Assembly: GCA_021787845.1 (NCBI GenBank) | Contig: JAJYLH010000010.1 | Location: forward strand, 1-64,000 | Direction of reading: 5' to 3' | Length of the DNA stretch: 64,000 nt | DNA from: Myxococcales bacterium | GTDB lineage: Bacteria > Myxococcota > Myxococcia > Myxococcales > JAJYLH01 | Made by a program: the position numbers and the translations under genes | In this document: piece by piece, positions 54,321-61,808 of the stretch | Layout of the letters: every line of letters begins with the position of its first letter | Position numbering within the stretch: position 1 is the first letter of the stretch | The notes under the pieces: model-generated | Databases searched by the model: none | What the model was told of the DNA's origin: nothing | Seen by the model: the letters and a program-made list of their open reading frames with translations, nothing else

Positions 54321-56462
54321 GTGAAACAGGTCCTCCAGTCGTATCGCACCGGCGCCGTCAAGGTGACGGAGGTCCCCGCCCCCACGGAAGCGGAGCCGGG
54401 GGGCGTCCTGGTCCACACGACCGCGAGCCTGGTCTCGGCGGGCACCGAGCGCATGGCGATGGAGCTGGGCAAGAAGAGCCTCGTCGGCAAGGCGCGGGCG
54501 CGACCGGACCTCGTGCAGAAGGTGATGCAGAAGCTCGCGCGCGAGGGCGTGGTGGCGACCGCGCGCACGGTCTTCGCCAAGCTCGACGTGCCGAACCCGC
54601 TCGGCTACTCGTGCGCCGGGCGGGTGGTCGACGCCGACGACGCGCCGTTCTCGATGGGCGACCGGGTCGCCTGCGCCGGCGCCAAGGTCGCGAATCACGC
54701 CGAGATGAACGCGGTGCCGCGAAACCTCTGCGCCCGGGTGCCGGCGGGGATTTCCGACGAGGAAGCGTCGTTCGTCACCGTCGGCGCCATCGCCCTGCAC
54801 GGGGTGAGAACGGCAGCGGTGCAGCTCGGCGAGCGGGTGGCGGTCATCGGCCTCGGGCTCATCGGGATGCTGGCGATGCAGCTCTTGCGCGCGCAGGGGT
54901 GCAAGGTGCTGGGGGTCGACCTCGACCGGAAGAAGCTCGACCTCGCGAAGGAGCTCGGCTGCGATGCCGTGGGGCATCCCGGGGCCGAGGCGGTCGAGGC
55001 GATGGCGGCGATGTCGAACGGACGCGGCGCGGACGCGGTGGTCATCTGCGCGGCGACGAGCTCGGACGATCCGGTGGCGCTCGCGGGCGAGCTGGCGCGC
55101 GACCGGGCGCGCATCGTCGCGGTCGGCGCGGTCGGAATGAACCTGCCCCGGAGGCCCTACTACGACAAGGAGCTCGTCTTCCTGCAATCGCGCTCCTACG
55201 GCCCCGGCCGTTACGACCCGACCTACGAAGAGCGCGGGGTCGACTACCCGGCCGGCTACGTGCGTTGGACCGAGCAGCGAAACCTCGAGTCGTTCCTCGA
55301 GGCGGTCGCGTCGGGCGCGGTCGACGTGAAGCGCTTGATCACGCACCGGTTTCCCATCGAGAAGGCCGAGGACGCCTACCGCTTGATTTCCGGCGAATCG
55401 GGCGAGCCGTTTCTCGGCGTCGTGCTGACCTACAGCGCTAAAGGAGAGCCGGCGACGAACGTCGAGCTGCGCGGACCGGAGGCGGCCGCCGCGGCGCACG
55501 ATCGCGTCGGCCTCGCCTTCGTGGGCGCGGGCGCGTTCGCGACTGGGGTGCTGGTGCCGGCGTTCTCGAAGGTGACGGGAGCGAAGCTGGCCTCCGTCGC
55601 AAGCGCCCGGGGCGTCTCGTCGCGCCACCTCGCCGACAAGTTTCGCTTCGCCCGCGCGACCAGCGACCTCGACGCCCAGCTCGCGGACCCGGCGGTCGAC
55701 GCGGTGGTGATCGCGACACGGCACCATCTCCACGCCGCCCAGGCGATCGCGGCTCTGAACGCGGGGAAGCACGTCTTCGTCGAAAAGCCGCTGGCGCTTA
55801 ACGAGAACGCTCTTGCCGAGCTTCTGGCCGCGCGGGAGCGCGCCGGGCGGCTGTTGATGGTGGGCTTCAACCGTCGTTTCTCCCCGCTGGCGCGTGAGCT
55901 TGAGAAACGCTTGTCGTGCCGCAAGACCCCTCTCGTCCTGCACTACCGCATCAACGCCGGGCCGATAGCGCCGGAGTCGTGGGTCAAGGATCCGGCGGTC
56001 GGCGGTGGACGCATCGTCGGCGAGGCGTGCCACATGGTTGACCTGGTGTCGTTCCTCTGCGGGGCGGTACCGGTGCGGGTCTACGCGGAGCGCGCGGGGC
56101 AGAGCGACGACGACGTGTCGATCACGCTACGTCTGAGCGACGGATCGGTCGCGACCATCGACTACGTCGCGACCGGCGACCCGGCGTATCCGAAGGAGCG
56201 GCTCGAAGTGCTGGGCGACGGCGCTGTCGCTACCCTCGACGATTTTCGGACTCTCGATTTCGCCAAGGGCCGGCGCCAGCGGATGACGTCCTTGCTCAAG
56301 GACAAGGGCCACGCGGCGGAAGCGGTGGCGTTCGTCGAGGCGGTCAAGCGTGGCGGGCCGCCGCCGATTTCCTACGAGTCGCTCGCCGCGACGACGCGGT
56401 CGACGTTCGCGGCGCTCGAGAGCTTGGCGACAGGGCTGCCGGTGACCGTCGGGTGCTCATGA
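54321..56462 (+). CDS. Bi-domain oxidoreductase: zinc-type dehydrogenase fused to Gfo/Idh/MocA
   Basis: About 713 residues. Residues 1-375 are a medium-chain dehydrogenase (GYSCAGRVVDADD, VAVIGLGLIGMLAMQLL) and residues about 390-713 a Gfo/Idh/MocA sugar oxidoreductase (LAFVGAGAFATGVLVPAF, EKPLALNENAL). This fusion is known from polysaccharide gene clusters, often next to a heparinase-like gene, as here. The reaction on a sugar nucleotide or lipid-linked sugar is not established. Start is GTG 54321 with AGGAG. The ribosome site lies at the end of dprE2. Confidence 0.9.
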   Translation: MKQVLQSYRTGAVKVTEVPAPTEAEPGGVLVHTTASLVSAGTERMAMELGKKSLVGKARARPDLVQKVMQKLAREGVVATARTVFAKLDVPNPLGYSCAGRVVDADDAPFSMGDRVACAGAKVANHAEMNAVPRNLCARVPAGISDEEASFVTVGAIALHGVRTAAVQLGERVAVIGLGLIGMLAMQLLRAQGCKVLGVDLDRKKLDLAKELGCDAVGHPGAEAVEAMAAMSNGRGADAVVICAATSSDDPVALAGELARDRARIVAVGAVGMNLPRRPYYDKELVFLQSRSYGPGRYDPTYEERGVDYPAGYVRWTEQRNLESFLEAVASGAVDVKRLITHRFPIEKAEDAYRLISGESGEPFLGVVLTYSAKGEPATNVELRGPEAAAAAHDRVGLAFVGAGAFATGVLVPAFSKVTGAKLASVASARGVSSRHLADKFRFARATSDLDAQLADPAVDAVVIATRHHLHAAQAIAALNAGKHVFVEKPLALNENALAELLAARERAGRLLMVGFNRRFSPLARELEKRLSCRKTPLVLHYRINAGPIAPESWVKDPAVGGGRIVGEACHMVDLVSFLCGAVPVRVYAERAGQSDDDVSITLRLSDGSVATIDYVATGDPAYPKERLEVLGDGAVATLDDFRTLDFAKGRRQRMTSLLKDKGHAAEAVAFVEAVKRGGPPPISYESLAATTRSTFAALESLATGLPVTVGCS

Positions 56463-56492
56463 CCACCGCGAGCCGATGGGCAAGGAGCGACC

Positions 56493-58421
56493 GTGCGGCC
56501 GATGAGCGTGCCTGAGCGTTTTCGCCGCTTGGCGCGCACGGTCATCCGTCTGCACCCGGCGCAGATTCTTTTCCGTCCGGTTCACGTCGCCAGAACGCGT
56601 GTGCTGTCGCGCTGGCCAACGGCAGCGCAGCTTCTCGCCGGAAGCCCTACCGTCCAGCCAGCCGGGAGGATCCTTTCGTTCGACGGCTCGCTTAGTCTCG
56701 CGCTCCCAGGCATCGGGCCGGAGATCGAGCGGGCCGATCGCGCGCTGGAGGGCCACGTCGAGTTGGTGGGCTGCCGGATCCCGGTACGGCCGCCGCGGAC
56801 CGACTTCCTGGCGCCAGACGTTCCGAAGCTCATCCGCTACCAGCTCAACTACCTCGGCGTCGTCCGGTCGCTGGCGGTCGCGGCGCGTACCGCGGGCTTC
56901 GCGCACGGGCCCGCGGCCGCGCGTCTCGCGTGCGCGCACGCGCGGGAGCTCGTCGAACGGATTCCGCCGGGTCGGGGCGATGCCTGGGAGCCGTATGTCG
57001 TCGCGACCCGGCTCCTCAACCTGTTGCTGATGCGCGAGCTGCTGCGCCCGGTCAGCGCTGGCGCCGAGCGCGAGTACCTCGAGGGACGACTTCTCGCATC
57101 GCTCGGGCAGCACGCGCGATGGCTCTTCGGGACGCTCGAGCTGCACCTGCTCGGCAACCATCTCTTCACCGACGGGGCGGCGTTGTTCGTCGCGGGCTGC
57201 GCGCTCGACCTGAACGGCGCAGCGCTGTTCCGGGAGGTCGGCCGCGCGATCGTGGCGCGATCGCTCGCGGTCGACGTGCTCAGCGACGGCGGTCACGCTG
57301 AGCGCAGCCCGATGTACCAGGCGTTCTATCTCGACCAGCTCGAGCTGGTGCTTGCGGCGGCGAGGGCCAGCGGCACCGCTGAGCCGGCCGGGGCGCGCGA
57401 GGCAGCGGCGCGGATGGCGGCGCAGCTCGTGGCAACGGCGCATCCCGACGGCGACCTTCCGCTCTTCGGCGACTCGGTCTTGGCAGAAGCGCCGCTGCCC
57501 GGCGACCTGGCGGCGCCGTTCGGGCTCGGGGCCGATTCGCTCCGCCGGCGGCTCTTCGGAGATCTCGGACGCGCGGTTCGGGTCGACGGCGATCTCGTCT
57601 CGTTTCCCGCCACCGGGTGGCACGTCAGCCGCGGTCGCGCCGATCACCTGGTGGTCGACGCGGGGCCGCTCGGAACGCGTGATCAGCCGGGCCATGCGCA
57701 CTCGGACGCGCTGTCGTTCGAGCTGTCGCACCGCGGCCGGCGGCTCATCGTCGACGGCGGCGCCGGCCATTACGAGAACGACGAGGCGCGGGCGTACTTT
57801 CGCGGGCCGTTCGCGCACAGCGCGGTCAGCGTCGGCGGCGAAGGGCCCGACGAGCTGTGGGCATCGTTTCGCGCGGGCGCTCGCGCGACGGTCGCGCCGG
57901 TGGTCGTCACCCGCGTCGGGTCGATGCGGGTGTTCCAGGGAACGGTGCGGGCGGCGGCCGGGTGGAGGGCGGAACGGCTCCTGCTCCACGCGCCGGGGGA
58001 GCTGCTCGCGGCGTTCGACCGCGTCGAGCGCGTCGAGGCCGGCGCCGAGGTCCTCTCGCACCTGCTGTGGGCGCCCGAGGTCCGGCTGGCCGCGCAGGAC
58101 GACGTGACGATGGACGTGGAGCCGAGCGGCGGGCCGGTTCTTTCGCTTCGTCGCCTCGCCGGGCGATCATGGCGAGCTCGGCGGGGGGAGCTGAAACCGT
58201 TTCGGGGCTTCAGCTCGAGCCGCATGGGCCGATTCGAACCGTCGGACGCGCTCGAGATCGTGGCGGAGCCCTGGGGGGGCGCTTGGAAGGCAGCGTGGGC
58301 GCTACTGCTCTGCGCGTCGGCGCATGTCGAGCCGAACGAGGCAGGAGCGCTTCTGGTGGTGAGCGACGTTCGCGTGCGCGTCCAGCTCGACGAGGCCGGC
58401 CTGAGCTGGAAGAAGGCATGA
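56493..58421 (+). CDS. Heparinase II/III-family protein
   Basis: About 642 residues. A helical N-terminal part ((alpha/alpha)-toroid; GNHLFTDGAALFVAG, SDGGHAERSPMYQAFYLDQ) is followed by a beta-sandwich with GHAHSDALSFEL, the conserved heparinase II/III motif. These are polysaccharide lyases or modification enzymes. No signal peptide is seen, so it may act in the cytoplasm or be exported otherwise. GTG 56493 with AAGGAG at 6-nt spacing is preferred over ATG 56502. It lies 30 bp after the bi-domain oxidoreductase. Confidence 0.85.
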   Translation: MRPMSVPERFRRLARTVIRLHPAQILFRPVHVARTRVLSRWPTAAQLLAGSPTVQPAGRILSFDGSLSLALPGIGPEIERADRALEGHVELVGCRIPVRPPRTDFLAPDVPKLIRYQLNYLGVVRSLAVAARTAGFAHGPAAARLACAHARELVERIPPGRGDAWEPYVVATRLLNLLLMRELLRPVSAGAEREYLEGRLLASLGQHARWLFGTLELHLLGNHLFTDGAALFVAGCALDLNGAALFREVGRAIVARSLAVDVLSDGGHAERSPMYQAFYLDQLELVLAAARASGTAEPAGAREAAARMAAQLVATAHPDGDLPLFGDSVLAEAPLPGDLAAPFGLGADSLRRRLFGDLGRAVRVDGDLVSFPATGWHVSRGRADHLVVDAGPLGTRDQPGHAHSDALSFELSHRGRRLIVDGGAGHYENDEARAYFRGPFAHSAVSVGGEGPDELWASFRAGARATVAPVVVTRVGSMRVFQGTVRAAAGWRAERLLLHAPGELLAAFDRVERVEAGAEVLSHLLWAPEVRLAAQDDVTMDVEPSGGPVLSLRRLAGRSWRARRGELKPFRGFSSSRMGRFEPSDALEIVAEPWGGAWKAAWALLLCASAHVEPNEAGALLVVSDVRVRVQLDEAGLSWKKA

Positions 58422-58495
58422 GGCGCAGGCGCGCGGCGTAAAGCTCGCGGCGGCGACGCGACACCAAGCGGGCGCGCGATGGCGAAAGAAGCGGG

Positions 58496-59782
58496 ATGAG
58501 GATTCTGTACCTGAGCCAGTACTACCCGCCGGAGATGGGCGCACCGGCCGTGCGCGTCAGCCAGGTCGCGCGGGCCTGGGCGGCCGACGGGCATCTCGTC
58601 ACGGTGCTGACCGGCTTCCCGAACCACCCGACCGGAGTCGTCCCGCCCGAGTACCGCGGCTGGCCGTACGTGCGGCGCGAGAACGACCACGGCGTCGAGG
58701 TCGTGCGCACGCCCATCTACGCCGCCGCGAACAAGGGCCTCGTCCGCCGCAGCCTGAACTACCTCTCCTACGCCGCGAGCGCGTCGATTCTGGGGCCGTT
58801 TCTGACCCGGCGGCCAGACGTCGTCGTCGCGACGAGCCCGCAGTTTCTCACCGCCGTCGCCGGGTTCGAGCTGGCGAGGCTCCAGCGGGCGCCGTTCGTC
58901 TTCGAGGTCCGGGACCTGTGGCCGCGCTCGATCGTCGAGGTGGGCGCGATGAAGGCCGAGAGCCCTGTCGTCCAGCTTCTCGGACGCCTCGAGCTGTTCC
59001 TCTACCGTCACGCGGACCGCATCGCCGTCGTCACCGACTCGTTCGTCGACGAAATCGCCCAACGCGGCATCCCGCGCGAGAAGATCGTCGTCGCGAAGAA
59101 CGGCGTCGACCTCGACCTGTTCTCGCCGGGGCCGCGCGACAACGAGGTGCGCCGAGCGCTCGGCCTCGAGGGGAAGTTCGTCGCCGCGTACATCGGCACC
59201 CACGGGCTCGCGCACGGCCTCGGGACCATTCTGGAAGCGGCAGCGCTCTTGAGGGGCGACGACCGCTTCCGGTTCCTGCTGGTGGGGGAGGGCGCGGACA
59301 AGGCGGCGCTCGAGGAGCGCGCCCTGGCCGAGAATCTCGCGAACGTCATCTTCGTCGACAAGCAGCCCCACGAGCGGATTGCGCTCTACGCGCAGGCGGC
59401 CGACGCGACGATGGTGCTGCTCAAGGACAAGCCGCTCTTTCGCACCGTGCTGCCGTCGAAGATGTTCGAGCTGATGGGCTGCGCCCGGCCGATCGTGCTC
59501 GGGGTCGACGGCGAGGCGCGCCAAATCGTGGAGGGCGCGCGGGCGGGCTTGTTCGTGCCGCCGGAGTCGGCGCCGGCTCTGGTGCGGGCGCTCTGCCAGC
59601 TCGCGGACCACCCGGCGGAAGCGGAAGCGATGGGCGCCAGGGGCCGCGCTTGCGTCGAGGCGAGCTTCTCGCGGAAAGTCCTGGCGCGCCGCTACCTGGA
59701 CGAGCTGGCCCGCGTCGTGTCCAAGGACCGGACGGTGACCGAGACCGCTCCCGCCATGCCAGCGCCCGGCGAGGCCGCATGA
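58496..59782 (+). CDS. Glycosyltransferase, GT4 family, WbuB-like
   Basis: About 428 residues. The start MRILYLSQYYPPEMGAPAVR and GFPNHPTG, FEVRDLWPRSIVEVG and KNGVDLDLFSP are typical of the WbuB branch, several of which transfer aminosugars in O-antigen and capsule synthesis. The donor-site region is FRTVLPSKMFELMGCARPIV. The gene sits directly upstream of the initiating phosphoglycosyl transferase, so it may add the second sugar. Donor identity is unknown. Confidence 0.88.
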   Translation: MRILYLSQYYPPEMGAPAVRVSQVARAWAADGHLVTVLTGFPNHPTGVVPPEYRGWPYVRRENDHGVEVVRTPIYAAANKGLVRRSLNYLSYAASASILGPFLTRRPDVVVATSPQFLTAVAGFELARLQRAPFVFEVRDLWPRSIVEVGAMKAESPVVQLLGRLELFLYRHADRIAVVTDSFVDEIAQRGIPREKIVVAKNGVDLDLFSPGPRDNEVRRALGLEGKFVAAYIGTHGLAHGLGTILEAAALLRGDDRFRFLLVGEGADKAALEERALAENLANVIFVDKQPHERIALYAQAADATMVLLKDKPLFRTVLPSKMFELMGCARPIVLGVDGEARQIVEGARAGLFVPPESAPALVRALCQLADHPAEAEAMGARGRACVEASFSRKVLARRYLDELARVVSKDRTVTETAPAMPAPGEAA

Positions 59783-59798
59783 GAGGCGTCGGACTCGG

Positions 59799-61322
59799 AT
59801 GCTGACGTTCGTCGTCGCGTTCGCGCTCGCGTTCGCGGTGGCGGCGGCCACGACGCCCCTCTTGCGCGCCCTCGCGCCGCGCATCGGCGGCATCGACCGG
59901 GCAGAGAGCTCGCGCAAGGTCCACACGGTGCCGGTCCCCCGCATCGGGGGGGTGGCTATCGTCGTCGCCTTCTTCGCGCCGCTCTTCGGGCTCCTGCTCT
60001 ACCACACCGGTGTCGGTAAGCTCTTCTTGAGCGACATGGGCCGGGTGACGGGCCTTTTCGTCGGCGGCCTCGCCATCGCGGCGTTGGGGTTCTTCGACGA
60101 CCTGCGGGGTTTGGGCGCGAGGCAGAAGTTCGCGGTGCAATTCGCGGTTGCGGGCTTGATGTACGCGCTCGGCTACCAGGTCCACGCCATCTCGCAGCCG
60201 TTCGGCGCGCCGCTCCATCTGGGGCTCCTGTCGCTGCCGTTCACCGTCGTGTGGATCGTGGGAATCATCAACGCGATGAACCTCATCGACGGGCTGGACG
60301 GCCTTGCGGGCGGCGTCGCGATCATCGCGGTGGGGCTGACGTTCTCGGTCAGCTTCAACCGGCCGGACCTCCTGATGTGCCTCTTCATGGCCGCGCTGGG
60401 CGGCGCGCTGATGGGCTTTCTGCTCTACAACTTCAACCCGGCGACCATCTTCATGGGCGACACGGGGAGCATGTTCCTCGGGTTCATCCTCGCGACCACC
60501 TCCATCGCCTCGGGCCAGAAGAGCTCGGCGACGGTGGCGATGCTGGTGCCGATCGTCGGGCTGGGGCTGCCGATCGCGGACACCTTCCTCGCGATGTTCC
60601 GGCGGGCGCTGCGGGGCCGGCCGATGTTCTCGGCCGACAAGGAGCACATCCACCACAAGCTGCTGGCGCTCGGCCTGACGCACCGGGAGGCAGTGATCGT
60701 GCTCTACGGCGTGTGCCTCGCGCTCGCGGCCGCGGCCTTCTCCCTCACCTTCGTGAACAGCCACTCGGCAGCGATTCTGCTCGCCGGTCTGGGCGCCGTG
60801 TCGATCGTGCTCCTGCGGGCGCTCGGTTACCTCGCCGTCAGCCGCGAGGAGAGCCGGAGGAATGCCGCTGCCCGGGAGCGCAATCAGAGGGTAAGAGGGC
60901 TGGTGCATGACATCGGTGAGAAGCTGAAGGAGGCGCAGGGCGTCGAGGTGGTGTGGGACGCGGTCAAGTACCTGGCGCCGGCGCTGAGCGCGCGGGAGAT
61001 GACGCTGAGCGTGGTGGTGCGGCAGGACGAGGGCGAGCAGGTCCGAAACGTTCACACCTGGCGGGCGCCGGAGGTGGCCTCGGGGCCGCAGCGGTGCGTG
61101 GCGCGGGTCGACCTCGAGGCGCGGGCGAGCTCGGCCCAAGGCCCGGCGGGCGAGGTCGAGCTCGTGTGGACGGACGGGCGGCGAGCAGTCGAGCGCGACG
61201 ACGAGATCGCGCTGGAGATGCTGGTCGATCATCTGGAGACCGCGCTCCACCGGTTGCGCGACCGACCGGCGGCGCCGGCGCCCAACGTCATCGAGATGCG
61301 GCGGTCGAACCGAAGAAGCTGA
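59799..61322 (+). CDS. WecA/TagO-type polyprenyl-phosphate sugar-1-P transferase with extra C-terminal domain
   Basis: About 507 residues. It starts repeat-unit synthesis by moving a HexNAc-1-phosphate to undecaprenyl phosphate. Eleven or so spans carry the family motifs RKVHTVPVPRIGG, FFDDLRGLG, NAMNLIDGLDGLAGG, FMGDTGSMFLGF and KEHIHHKLL. The family usually ends near residue 350. Here a soluble segment of about 150 residues follows (VRGLVHDIGEKLKEA..., DDEIALEMLVDHLETAL), mixed alpha/beta and reminiscent of a GAF domain. The ATG at 59799 follows the GT4 gene by 16 bp. Confidence 0.91.
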   Translation: MLTFVVAFALAFAVAAATTPLLRALAPRIGGIDRAESSRKVHTVPVPRIGGVAIVVAFFAPLFGLLLYHTGVGKLFLSDMGRVTGLFVGGLAIAALGFFDDLRGLGARQKFAVQFAVAGLMYALGYQVHAISQPFGAPLHLGLLSLPFTVVWIVGIINAMNLIDGLDGLAGGVAIIAVGLTFSVSFNRPDLLMCLFMAALGGALMGFLLYNFNPATIFMGDTGSMFLGFILATTSIASGQKSSATVAMLVPIVGLGLPIADTFLAMFRRALRGRPMFSADKEHIHHKLLALGLTHREAVIVLYGVCLALAAAAFSLTFVNSHSAAILLAGLGAVSIVLLRALGYLAVSREESRRNAAARERNQRVRGLVHDIGEKLKEAQGVEVVWDAVKYLAPALSAREMTLSVVVRQDEGEQVRNVHTWRAPEVASGPQRCVARVDLEARASSAQGPAGEVELVWTDGRRAVERDDEIALEMLVDHLETALHRLRDRPAAPAPNVIEMRRSNRRS

Positions 61323-61331
61323 AGGGCAAGC

Positions 61332-61739
61332 ATGGGCCAGGAGCGCTTCGAGCTCTTTAGAGCGGTCCCGGAAGGCATTCGGGCGACGCCGCCGGGAGGG
61401 GTGTGCCCGAAGTGCCGGTCGCCGCGGGTGCACCGCAGCCGGACCCGCGGAATCTTCGAACGCGCACTGCGCGCGTTGGGGCCTTGGCGCGCGTTTTCCT
61501 GCTCGGCCTGCGGGTGGCGCGGCTGGGCGTGGCCGCAGGCCGGCAGCGTTCCCGCCGAGCACCCGGCCTCGCCGCTGGAATCCCCGCGGCGACGGCGCTC
61601 GCACCACCGCCGCCTCCGGGCCCCGCGCGCCGGGCAGCGGTCCCGCCTCGTCAGACAGGTGTTGCTCGCGCTTCTTCTTGGGGCCATCGCGGGCGGCGCG
61701 TTGGTCTATTGCCAGCAGTTCACGCCGCTCGGCCAGTAG
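61332..61739 (+). CDS. Small zinc-ribbon protein with a C-terminal membrane span
   Basis: About 135 residues. Two CxxC knuckles (CPKC at about 25 and CSAC at about 57, the second followed by GWRGWAWP) would bind one zinc. A strongly basic linker (RRRRSHHRRLRAPRAG) leads to a single membrane helix (VLLALLLGAIAGGALVYC). It starts 9 bp after the WecA-type gene and is probably co-transcribed. I know no function for it; a role in assembly or regulation of the polysaccharide enzymes is possible. Confidence 0.72.
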   Translation: MGQERFELFRAVPEGIRATPPGGVCPKCRSPRVHRSRTRGIFERALRALGPWRAFSCSACGWRGWAWPQAGSVPAEHPASPLESPRRRRSHHRRLRAPRAGQRSRLVRQVLLALLLGAIAGGALVYCQQFTPLGQ

Positions 61740-61808
61740 CGCTCCGGTCGACGCGGCCGATTCCGATTCGTCGCGAACCGCGTGGCGAGAGGCGAGAGGG
61801 AAAGGGCG

